From an uncultured beta proteobacterium (GTDB lineage: Bacteria; Pseudomonadota; Gammaproteobacteria; Burkholderiales; Burkholderiaceae): DNA of 64,000 nt. A program made the translations under genes and the position numbers. The number at the start of each line of letters is the position of its first letter. The stretch's first letter is position 1. The stretch is taken from assembly GCA_903867305.1 (NCBI GenBank), contig CAIPQU010000156.1, positions 1 to 64,000 of the forward strand, written 5' to 3'. Below, one piece after another: positions 56,830 to 64,000 of the stretch. The notes under the pieces were generated by a model. That model saw nothing but the letters and a program-made list of their open reading frames with translations, was not told where the DNA came from and did not search any database.

Positions 56830-58098
56830 ATGTTTCGTTTCACTTTACGCCGTCGTTTTTTAATGTTGTCTTTAGTGGTATTGAGTTCTTTTGGATTTGG
56901 TTCTACAGTCTTTGCTCAAAATAAACCACCTTTAAAAATTGGTTTTAGTATGGCTTTGACAGGACCGTTAGCTGCGAATGGTAAAGCTGCTCTGTTATCG
57001 ATGGAAATTTGGCGTGAAGAGACGAATAAAAAAGGTGGCTTAATTGGGCGTCAAGTTGAATACGTTTACTATGACGACCAAGGTAATCCTTCTTTAGTTC
57101 CTGGTTTATATACAAAATTATTAGACTCCGATAAAGTTGATATGGTGGTTTCTCCCTATGGAACCAACCTCATTGCTCCTGCAATGCCAACCATCATGCA
57201 ACGTAATTTAGTCTTTATTACGTTGTTTGGAACGAACGTTAACGCGAAGTTTAATTATCCTGGTTACTTCCAAATGATGCCGAATGGTAAAGATCCAGCG
57301 GTTGGATTGGCTGGCGGGTTCTTTGATGCTGCAATGACAGCTAAAGAAAAGCCCAAAACGGTTGCCTTTATTGGTGGCGATGCAGAATTCCCAGCGATGA
57401 CGATTGAGGGAGCGAGAGAGGTTGTCAAGAAATACAACTTAAAAGTTGTGTATGACAAGACTTATCCACCAAACACGACGGATTACACACCTGTATTACG
57501 AGCCATACAAGCAGCAAATCCTGATATTGTTTACGTCGCTTCTTACCCCGGTGAAACTCCAGGAATTATTCGTGCAGCCCGTGAAATTGGGCTAAAAACC
57601 ACGGTGTTTGGTGGAACGATGATTGGATGTGGTTCTGCCTCAGTGAAGAAACAATTAGGTCCATTGTTGAATGGTTTACTTTGCTATGAACTTTACGTTC
57701 CTGAGAAGACTGTTAAGTTCCCTGGTGTTGAAGCTTTCTTGAAGACATATCAATCACGCGCTGAAAAAGAAGGGGTCGATCCATTAGGATATTATTTACC
57801 TCCTTATGCCTATGCTGAGATGCAAATCTTAGGTCAAGCGGTTGAAAAAGTTGGCAGTATTGATAATAAAAAACTGATTGACTACATCCATGCAACAAAA
57901 TTTAATACTGTTGTTGGTGATGTGAAGTTTGCTTCAAACGGTGAATGGGAAGTAGGTCGTCCTTTGTATGTTCAGTACAAAGATGTCAAGGGTAATGACA
58001 TTGATCAGTTCCGTAAACCAGGGCCAGCACCCATCATCTCTCCAAGTGATATGAAGTCTGGCGAGCTCATTACTCCTTATCAAGAGGCAAGTAAGTAA
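56830..58098 (+). CDS. Liv-type ABC transporter receptor (422 aa)
   Basis: A signal peptide (LRRRFLMLSLVVLSSFGFGS) ends near VFAQ. The mature start LKIGFSMALTGPLAANGKAA and the EETNKKGGLIGRQVEYVYYD stretch mark the branched-chain amino-acid receptor family. It is longer than LivJ (about 370). The ligand could be an amino acid, urea or an amide. It heads a six-gene operon, with a hairpin in the gap before the permease. Confidence 0.9.
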   Translation: MFRFTLRRRFLMLSLVVLSSFGFGSTVFAQNKPPLKIGFSMALTGPLAANGKAALLSMEIWREETNKKGGLIGRQVEYVYYDDQGNPSLVPGLYTKLLDSDKVDMVVSPYGTNLIAPAMPTIMQRNLVFITLFGTNVNAKFNYPGYFQMMPNGKDPAVGLAGGFFDAAMTAKEKPKTVAFIGGDAEFPAMTIEGAREVVKKYNLKVVYDKTYPPNTTDYTPVLRAIQAANPDIVYVASYPGETPGIIRAAREIGLKTTVFGGTMIGCGSASVKKQLGPLLNGLLCYELYVPEKTVKFPGVEAFLKTYQSRAEKEGVDPLGYYLPPYAYAEMQILGQAVEKVGSIDNKKLIDYIHATKFNTVVGDVKFASNGEWEVGRPLYVQYKDVKGNDIDQFRKPGPAPIISPSDMKSGELITPYQEASK

Positions 58099-58108
58099 TT
58101 GATCCTTC

Positions 58109-58136
58109 TCCATCTCTGGCCCATGTCAGAGATGGA
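58109..58136 (+). terminator. Intra-operon hairpin after the Liv-type receptor gene
   Basis: A perfect 10-base stem, TCCATCTCTG and CAGAGATGGA, with an 8-base loop is followed by ATTTTAAG. Such partial terminators or stabilising hairpins allow more receptor than membrane protein to be made. Confidence 0.65.
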
Positions 58137-58152
58137 ATTTTAAGAGTGAGTA

Positions 58153-59031
58153 ATGGATATATCTTTCGATTTACTATTTAATGCAATTATTTCTGGGCTT
58201 TTGCTTGGAGGCTTTTATGCCGCCATGAGTCTGGGTATTTCAATTTCATTTGGCATGTTAGACATTGTCAATATTGCCCATCCAGTGGTCATTATGTTGG
58301 GTGCTTATGTTGCCTGGTGGCTCAATGAAAGCTTTGGAATTGATCCGATCTTGTCAGCATTATTGATGGCACCATTTTTCTTTATTTTGGGGCTCGTTAT
58401 TTATCGCGTTTATTATGATCGATTTGAAAAAACTGCAGGCGGCGACTCTCTCAGAGGTTTGGCTTTTTTCTTCGGTATTTTGTTTATTCTAGAAATGGTC
58501 TTGTTGTTGTTATTTGGCGTTGATTACCGTAACGTGAATACCATCTATACAGATGCTACCTTGAATCTAGGTATTGTGAATTTGCCATATCGTTTATTGA
58601 TTCCTTGTGTTTTATCGATAGTTTTACTCTTGTTAATTCGTCAGTTTTTCAAATCGACCTATTTTGGACGCGCAGTTAGTGCTGTAGCTCAAGATCCCTT
58701 GGCCCTGCAATTAATGGGCGTTAATCCAGTCAAAATTAAAGGTTATGCATTTGGTTTATCGCTCTTAATCGCAGGGTTTAGTGGTGCGATGTTAATTATT
58801 ATCCAGAGTGTTCAGCCTGCTGCTGGAAGAGACTATATTGGTTTGGTTTTTGCTGTATGCGTTTTAGGTGGGATGGGTAATCTCATGGGGACTTTATTTG
58901 CAGCAATGATTTTGGGAGTGGCGGAGAGTATGACGGCTACTTTTGCTGGTCCTTCATGGTCGCCAGCAGTATCTTTTGGTTTATTACTATTAACTTTAGC
59001 ATTTCGACCACAAGGTATATTCGGAAAATGA
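58153..59031 (+). CDS. Liv-type ABC permease (LivH-like)
   Basis: 292 residues with about eight membrane helices. Hallmarks are LLLGGFYAAMSLGISISFGM, LDIVNIAHPVVIMLGAYVAW and the cytoplasmic AVAQDPLALQLMGVNPVKIK, the ATPase contact. It overlaps the next permease gene by 4 bases. Confidence 0.93.
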   Translation: MDISFDLLFNAIISGLLLGGFYAAMSLGISISFGMLDIVNIAHPVVIMLGAYVAWWLNESFGIDPILSALLMAPFFFILGLVIYRVYYDRFEKTAGGDSLRGLAFFFGILFILEMVLLLLFGVDYRNVNTIYTDATLNLGIVNLPYRLLIPCVLSIVLLLLIRQFFKSTYFGRAVSAVAQDPLALQLMGVNPVKIKGYAFGLSLLIAGFSGAMLIIIQSVQPAAGRDYIGLVFAVCVLGGMGNLMGTLFAAMILGVAESMTATFAGPSWSPAVSFGLLLLTLAFRPQGIFGK

Positions 59032-59957
59032 AATCCAATCGCGCTTTTTATATTGGTGTGGTACTCATTACCATCCTGATGGGATCCTTACCTTTTTGGG
59101 TGACATCTGAATATTTCTTCTTCGCTGCATATACCGTTTTACAATTCGTGATTTTAGCTACTGCCTGGAATATTTTGGGTGGTTATGCTGGTTACGTCAA
59201 TTTTGGTACGGCTGCTTTTTTTGCGATTGGTGCTTATTCGACAGTTGTTGGATATAAATTAGGTTGGCATCAAGGTTTTAATATTATTTTTGGCACCTTC
59301 ATGGCTGGCTTGATTGGGCTAGGAATGGGATATCTGACCTTAAGGTTAAAGGGTGTTTTCTTTTCTATTGCAACTTTAGCCTTATCGGTTGTTCTTAATA
59401 CCATCGTGACAAATACACCATTTTTAGGTGGTGCTCGAGGTGTTTACGTGATTGTTCCGCGAGAATCACCAATTGGTGTTGGCCAATATATTCACTGGTT
59501 ATTTTTCTTGATTTTAGCAATGGCGATATTTTCAGTCGTGGTTGCCCGAGCGGTTGAAAAATCGTCACTAGGTCAGGGGTTGATGGCGATCCGTGATGAT
59601 GAATTAGCTGCAGAAGGTTTAGGTGTTCCGACCTTGAGGCTCAAGCTCATTGCTACAACGATTAGTGGTGCGTTGATGGGTTTAGCTGGTACAACTTTCC
59701 CATATTTAATTACCTATATGGAACCGACCGCGACATTTAATTTGTCGTTCGCAGTCAATAGTATTGCAATGCCCATTGTGGGAGGTTTAGGGTCTTGGTT
59801 AGGTCCATTGATTGGCGCATTACTGTTAGGTACTATCCAGCAAGTAGCTTCGGTTACACTTTCGGCAACATGGAATTTATTGATTGTTGGTGCCGTATTG
59901 GTTTTCTTTGTAACTCTTGCACCTAATGGTTTGTTGGGTATTTTTAAGAAGAAATAA
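59028..59957 (+). CDS. Liv-type ABC permease (LivM-like)
   Basis: About 309 residues from the ATG at 59028 (overlap ATGA); the frame upstream to 58956 lies inside livH. Hallmarks are NILGGYAGYVNFGTAAFFAI and the cytoplasmic loop AIRDDELAAEGLGVPTLRLK. About eight to ten membrane helices. Confidence 0.93.
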   Translation: MKSNRAFYIGVVLITILMGSLPFWVTSEYFFFAAYTVLQFVILATAWNILGGYAGYVNFGTAAFFAIGAYSTVVGYKLGWHQGFNIIFGTFMAGLIGLGMGYLTLRLKGVFFSIATLALSVVLNTIVTNTPFLGGARGVYVIVPRESPIGVGQYIHWLFFLILAMAIFSVVVARAVEKSSLGQGLMAIRDDELAAEGLGVPTLRLKLIATTISGALMGLAGTTFPYLITYMEPTATFNLSFAVNSIAMPIVGGLGSWLGPLIGALLLGTIQQVASVTLSATWNLLIVGAVLVFFVTLAPNGLLGIFKKK

Positions 59958-59960
59958 CTT

Positions 59961-60704
59961 ATGGATCAACATCAAGAACCTCTCGTGAAAGCTTCTGGTA
60001 TCGTCAAGAAATTTGGTGGTTTTACGGCATTAAATCAAGTAGATTTAGTGATTCATCCAGGTGAGCGTTTAGGTCTAATTGGTCCAAATGGATCGGGTAA
60101 AAGTACGCTCGTTAATTGTATTTCTGGCATGCTTAAAATTGATGGTGGAGCGGTCTATTTGCAAGGTAAAGATATCTCACAATTAGCTCCTCATGCGCGT
60201 GTGCATGCCGGTATTGCTAGAAGCTTTCAAATTCCTAAGCCATTTAAATCGATGACTGTCATTGAAAATATTAAGGTGGTCATTAATTTTTCAGGTACGA
60301 TGCGTGCAGAAATCACTGAACAAAGATCCCATGATGAACAAGCTTTGAAAATTATTCAAAGTGTTGGTCTTATGAATAAAGCAGATGCAATTTCGTCGAG
60401 TTTGACTCAAGTTGAATTACGCAAATTAGAGCTGGCTAGAGCGATGTCCGCGAACCCACAGCTCTTAATTGCAGACGAGGCCCTAGCAGGACTTTCTGGA
60501 GCCGAAGTTGATGAAATTTTAGAGTTAATCATGGGCATGAAAGAAAAAGGTATTTCGGTGCTGATGATTGAACATATCATGAGTGCGGTGATGCAATTTT
60601 CCGAGCGTTTAATGGTCTTGGTAGCGGGGACCAAAGTAGCAGATGGTGATCCGCAAGAAGTTATTAGTAATCCAGAAGTGATTAAGGCATATCTTGGCGA
60701 ATAA
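59961..60704 (+). CDS. Liv-type ABC ATPase (LivG-like) with divergent signature motif
   Basis: 247 residues. Walker A is GPNGSGKSTLVN and Walker B is LLIADEALAGL with the catalytic Glu. The signature region reads SSLTQVELRKLELARAM in place of the usual LSGGQ or LAYGQ. The LivG hallmark RSFQIPKPFKSMTVIENIKV and the C-terminal VADGDPQEVISNPEVIKAYL are present. The ATPase may pair with LivF to form the composite sites. Confidence 0.9.
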   Translation: MDQHQEPLVKASGIVKKFGGFTALNQVDLVIHPGERLGLIGPNGSGKSTLVNCISGMLKIDGGAVYLQGKDISQLAPHARVHAGIARSFQIPKPFKSMTVIENIKVVINFSGTMRAEITEQRSHDEQALKIIQSVGLMNKADAISSSLTQVELRKLELARAMSANPQLLIADEALAGLSGAEVDEILELIMGMKEKGISVLMIEHIMSAVMQFSERLMVLVAGTKVADGDPQEVISNPEVIKAYLGE

Positions 60705-61422
60705 AATTATTCTTAAAGACATTCAAGCTGCATACGGTTCTGTGCAGGTTCTTCATGGTATCTCTATGGAGGTGGGGAATGGCGAAACGGTTGCTTTGCT
60801 TGGTACTAATGGCAATGGGAAGTCTACGCTAATTAAGTGCGTTGCTGGTCTTGTGAAAACAACCTCAGGTATTGCCCAGGTTGTCATTGATGATCAGGTC
60901 CATGACTTAAGTAAGCTTACGCCAGAAGCGATTGTGAACCTTGGCGTGGCGATGGTGCCCGAGGGAAGAAGACTATTTCCACTACTCACGGTAAAAGAAA
61001 ATCTCTTACTTGGTGCTTCTAGGCCCTTAGCGCGCGCTCATGTGGAAAGTAATTTAGATTATTGCTTTGGTGTATTTCCAAAACTCAAAGAACGTGCTAA
61101 TCAACGTGCTGGAAGTATGAGTGGGGGGGAACAGCAGATGGTCGCTTTGGCTCGCGCCTTAATGACGATGCCCAAAATCTTACTCATTGATGAACCTTCT
61201 GTTGGTCTAGCGCCAATTATTGTGAAACAAATGATTGAAAAAATTGCTGAGTTAAAAACAGAAAAAGGTTTAACGGTTTTAATGGCGGAACAAAATTTCA
61301 CACAAGCAATGAGAATTGCAGATCGCGGATATGTTATTGTCCATGGAGAAATTAAGATTGAAGGAAGTGCTGCAGAGCTTGCAAGTAATGATGTTGTGCG
61401 TCAGTTATATATGGGTGTTTAA
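60694..61422 (+). CDS. Liv-type ABC ATPase (LivF-like)
   Basis: 242 residues from a TTG at 60694, overlapping the previous gene by 11 bases; no nearby ATG gives the full first strand. Walker A is GTNGNGKSTLIK, the signature is MSGGEQQMVALARALM, and Walker B is LLIDEPSVGLAP. VPEGRRLFPLLTVKENLLLG is the LivF hallmark. Confidence 0.9.
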   Translation: MANKIILKDIQAAYGSVQVLHGISMEVGNGETVALLGTNGNGKSTLIKCVAGLVKTTSGIAQVVIDDQVHDLSKLTPEAIVNLGVAMVPEGRRLFPLLTVKENLLLGASRPLARAHVESNLDYCFGVFPKLKERANQRAGSMSGGEQQMVALARALMTMPKILLIDEPSVGLAPIIVKQMIEKIAELKTEKGLTVLMAEQNFTQAMRIADRGYVIVHGEIKIEGSAAELASNDVVRQLYMGV

Positions 61423-61436
61423 TTGAAGGATTTATT

Positions 61437-62333
61437 GTGAAATATTCTTTGCCAAGTGATCGTGTTCCGTTTGAGCCCATTGTGGATCGTCCAATGTGGC
61501 ATTTGCCCAATGGTAATAACTTATTAGTTTGGATTATTGTGAACGTTGAGCACTGGTCGATGGCCAATGCGATGCCACGGATGGTGCTTAGCCCTCCAAT
61601 GGGGCAACCTTTATTGCCTGACGTCCCTAATTGGTCTTGGCATGAATATGGGATGCGAGTTGGATTTTGGCGCATTTTTGATGCATTAGTCAATCGCAAT
61701 ATTGTGCCGACTTTGGCGACCAACGGAATTGTTTGTGAGTCCTACCCGCGGGTAGTTGAATCTACACTCAAGTATGGTTGGGAAATGATGGGGCATTCCT
61801 ATGTTCAGGGACCAATGCATAAACTCCCTGATCAATTGGAGGCTATTGAAAAGACAATCTATACGATTAAAAACTTCACTGGCCAGGATCCCATTGGTTG
61901 GGAAAGCCCCGGCCTTACAGAATCAGAAGTGACGATCGATCATTTGTCTAAAGCAGGGATTCAGTATGTAGCTGATTGGCCCTTAGATGATCAACCGACA
62001 TGGATTGAAGCATCGCCAAAGCCGGTCTTATCCGTACCTTATACCGTAGAAACAAACGATATTCCGATGATGCTTTTGCAACAACATCGTGGTGAAGAGA
62101 TGTTGCTGCGTGGTAAGGAGCAATTTGACCGACTATTATTTGATAGTCATACGATTCCGCGTGTGATGGCAATCAGCGTGCACCCGTATATTACTGGAGC
62201 CCCCCATCGGATTGGTTATTTTGAGCAATTATTGGATTATATTCAATCGAAAAAAGGTGTTTCGATACGAACGGGTGAACAGATTAATGATTTGTATCGT
62301 GCGCAATTTCCTGCGCCAATCAGCAAGAAATAA
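61437..62333 (+). CDS. Polysaccharide deacetylase-fold hydrolase (PuuE-like)
   Basis: 298 residues from a GTG at 61437. NodB-type landmarks are VNVEHWS near the N-terminus, WEMMGHSYVQGPMHKL (metal-site His pair) and GWESPGLTESEVTIDHLSKA. Its last part includes VMAISVHPYITGAPHRIGYF with a further His. The whole pattern is closest to PuuE allantoinases and imide/amide hydrolases, which lack an export signal; none is seen here. As the last gene of the Liv-type operon it probably acts on the imported compound. Confidence 0.82.
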   Translation: MKYSLPSDRVPFEPIVDRPMWHLPNGNNLLVWIIVNVEHWSMANAMPRMVLSPPMGQPLLPDVPNWSWHEYGMRVGFWRIFDALVNRNIVPTLATNGIVCESYPRVVESTLKYGWEMMGHSYVQGPMHKLPDQLEAIEKTIYTIKNFTGQDPIGWESPGLTESEVTIDHLSKAGIQYVADWPLDDQPTWIEASPKPVLSVPYTVETNDIPMMLLQQHRGEEMLLRGKEQFDRLLFDSHTIPRVMAISVHPYITGAPHRIGYFEQLLDYIQSKKGVSIRTGEQINDLYRAQFPAPISKK

Positions 62334-62372
62334 TAACAATAAATAAAAAAAGCAGTCGCTACATCGCTGTGG

Positions 62373-62399
62373 ACCGCATCATTGATGCGGTTTTTTTTT
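62373..62399 (+). terminator. Terminator after the Liv-type operon
   Basis: Stem ACCGCAT and ATGCGGT with a 5-base loop is followed by a run of nine or so T. The T run reaches the stop codon of the convergent monooxygenase gene. Confidence 0.88.
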
Positions 62400-63630
62400 A
62401 GATATTTTCAGGAATGAGGGCGTCACTCATAATGATGTCAGAAATATCAACAGCCGTTTCGCGCATCACCCGCTGTGCTATCCCTGTATGGTTATTTTTC
62501 AGCTCTTCCTGACCTTGCGCAGTCATATATTTACCAAGGTATTGGGCTCTTGCAATGACACGTTGTCCAGGAATCAGCCGTTCATCTTGATAGTGTTCTA
62601 AAGCTGTGGCAGTTGCTCCAAACTTAATGATATTACTCAGAATTGATAGGGCATCTTCTGCCGCTTTGGATACTCCCATCCCCACGTGGGGGCGGGCAAC
62701 AAAACTAGCGTCTCCCATGAGTGCGACACGTCCAAAAGCTACTCTTTCTGAAAATACATCATAGATAGGTTGAAAAAATACCATTCCGGTTTTTTCAAGC
62801 ACCTCAGCAAATTGTGGAGCCAAGTTTCTTTTTGATGCTTCACGAACTGCAGCAATATGGCGCCAATTTACCTGGACTGGTGATATACCTTGTGGGTGAA
62901 ATACCCCATCAGCATCCGTTAGTAGATCTTTTAGGACCGTGTTTTCCGGAGCTTGGCGATACCAAACAAAGTTATAGCGACGTTGCCCAACTTGCAAATT
63001 ATTATTATTTCCAGCGACTGGATAACCCAGCATTTGTTCGCCTTCAGGCAATCCAAAGCCAAAGTAATTGAACAGAGTGTCACGCATGTGCTGACTTAAA
63101 GCACTTTCTTCACATACACCTCGCCAAGCAACATAGCCAGTGTATTCAGGCTTAATTTCTGGCGCCACAACATGACGGATTGCTGATCTAAGTCCATCTG
63201 AGGCGATCAATAATTCAGCTTGGTAACTACTGCCATCATCGCAATGAACTAAAACCTCATTTTGATCTTGACTAAATGAGACAACATTTTTACCAGAATG
63301 ATAGTTTTGAACAGGAAAGTTTTCTTTTAAGAGATGGTAGAGCTTTCCCCATGAGGTAAAGAGTTGCGGTAACTCCATATCGGCGATGAGATGACCATTT
63401 TTGTCGAGTGTCACACGTCGATCGACCTGAATACCCAGATTTTGGTCAATCACAATTCCGACCATCTTCAGTGCTTTGATCAGAACGGGATGGGGAACAA
63501 TGCCAGCACCCCGACCCTCCAAAGATCCAGAGACTTTTTCTAAAATATCTACTTCATGACCTTGACTACGTAATAAATTTGCAACGAGAAGGCCTCCAAG
63601 AGAACCTCCAACAACTAAAATCTTTGACAT
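62398..63630 (-). CDS. FAD-dependent aromatic monooxygenase (410 aa)
   Basis: Group A flavoprotein hydroxylase. The FAD dinucleotide fold is ILVVGGSLGGLLVANLLRSQ. The DG motif is LLIASDGLRSAIR and the GD motif is VALMGDASFVARPHVGMGVS. Length and the end fit the 2,6-dihydroxypyridine 3-monooxygenase/salicylate hydroxylase range. It needs NAD(P)H and oxygen. The start is 31 bases after the VOC-family gene, so the two form an operon. Substrate unknown; an aromatic or N-heterocyclic phenol is likely. Confidence 0.88.
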   Translation of the reverse strand: MSKILVVGGSLGGLLVANLLRSQGHEVDILEKVSGSLEGRGAGIVPHPVLIKALKMVGIVIDQNLGIQVDRRVTLDKNGHLIADMELPQLFTSWGKLYHLLKENFPVQNYHSGKNVVSFSQDQNEVLVHCDDGSSYQAELLIASDGLRSAIRHVVAPEIKPEYTGYVAWRGVCEESALSQHMRDTLFNYFGFGLPEGEQMLGYPVAGNNNNLQVGQRRYNFVWYRQAPENTVLKDLLTDADGVFHPQGISPVQVNWRHIAAVREASKRNLAPQFAEVLEKTGMVFFQPIYDVFSERVAFGRVALMGDASFVARPHVGMGVSKAAEDALSILSNIIKFGATATALEHYQDERLIPGQRVIARAQYLGKYMTAQGQEELKNNHTGIAQRVMRETAVDISDIIMSDALIPENI

Positions 63631-63661
63631 GTATTCAATCTAAAAAATAGGAAAATTAAAA

Positions 63662-64000
63662 CTAGGCAACTTGCTTCATTTTTTCATCAAGATCCGTGCG
63701 CTCATGGGCCGGGTAATTCAGTTCAACCACAATTCCATTAGGGTCTTCTAAAAATACCTGATGAAGTCCAATGGTCGGCACGAGGCGTTCACGAACGGGA
63801 ACAGATAGTTTGGCTAAATGTTCCAGCATAGCTTCTAAACCAGTGGCAAAAAAGGCAATATGGTCAATTGCTCCAGTACCATGCAGGGTCGGCAGTTCAC
63901 GATCTCCCAAGTATTGGATAAGGCCTTCTTTATCATTTGGGTCAATGCCCACAATATGGACCACGGCATTTAAGTAGACGGAGTGGTCTGAATCTGATTT
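63662..64000 (-). CDS. VOC-family (glyoxalase/dioxygenase-fold) protein, runs off right edge
   Basis: The frame is open through the right edge, so the N-terminal part is missing. The visible C-terminal domain has GTGAIDHIAFFATGLEAMLE (metal-site His) and VFLEDPNGIVVELNYPAHE (final metal-site Glu), the classic beta-alpha-beta-beta-beta repeat of VOC proteins. A shorter internal start at 63964 is only an artefact of the edge. It is upstream of and in operon with the flavin monooxygenase. It may be a ring-cleaving dioxygenase or a lyase. Confidence 0.85.
   Translation of the reverse strand, partial: KSDSDHSVYLNAVVHIVGIDPNDKEGLIQYLGDRELPTLHGTGAIDHIAFFATGLEAMLEHLAKLSVPVRERLVPTIGLHQVFLEDPNGIVVELNYPAHERTDLDEKMKQVA

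Overview
The window looks like a low-GC member of the Burkholderiales, most like Polynucleobacter or a close relative. Three things support this: the gene order scpB-rluB-rimP-nusA-infB-rbfA-truB-typA, the repeated Bug-type (tripartite tricarboxylate transporter) periplasmic receptors, and AT-rich intergenic DNA with beta-proteobacterial protein types. No rRNA, tRNA or CRISPR array was recognised. The genus is an inference.

Positions 1-1600 are a degraded accessory patch. It holds the start of an ISL3-type transposase with its probable inverted-repeat end, a small orphan ORF, a MarR-like regulator, and the 3' remnants of a HlyD-type secretion adaptor and of a large secreted protein joined head to head. 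Positions 1600-9300 hold a cupin with a Bug receptor, a methyltransferase, an orphan branched-chain-type receptor that ends on a TnpB/IS605 remnant, an adhesin-E-like protein and a gltIJKL-type amino-acid importer.

Positions 9500-30700 form a molybdo-hydroxylase island. On the minus strand lie FAD, 2Fe-2S and molybdopterin subunits of a CO-dehydrogenase/xanthine-dehydrogenase-like enzyme, an enoyl-CoA hydratase-like protein, CoxG, a Bug receptor, and a second two-subunit IorAB-like enzyme with a Tat signal. On the plus strand lie a divergent LysR regulator, a UbiD/UbiX pair, another Bug receptor, a 2-hydroxyacid dehydrogenase, a peroxiredoxin, and then modA-modB, a modC fused to a MocA-like cytidylyltransferase, and xdhC. 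The plus-strand genes would supply molybdate, cytidylated cofactor and cofactor insertion for the minus-strand enzymes. The substrate is unknown; a heteroaromatic or furan-type carboxylate is one possibility.

Positions 29600-35240 hold a Tat-exported fumarylacetoacetase-family protein and a soxYZAXB set without soxCD, followed by a DsrE-family protein. Positions 35240-43070 hold chrA, fabI and a yejABEF-type peptide importer. Positions 43150-44740 hold an NlpC/P60 protein whose catalytic Cys is replaced by Ala, and a patatin-like lipoprotein.

Positions 45000-56560 are the conserved housekeeping block: chromosome segregation, ribosome maturation, transcription and translation. Positions 56830-62330 form a Liv-type ABC importer operon ending in a NodB/PuuE-like hydrolase. 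The window closes with minus-strand genes for a flavin monooxygenase and a VOC-family protein that runs off the right edge.
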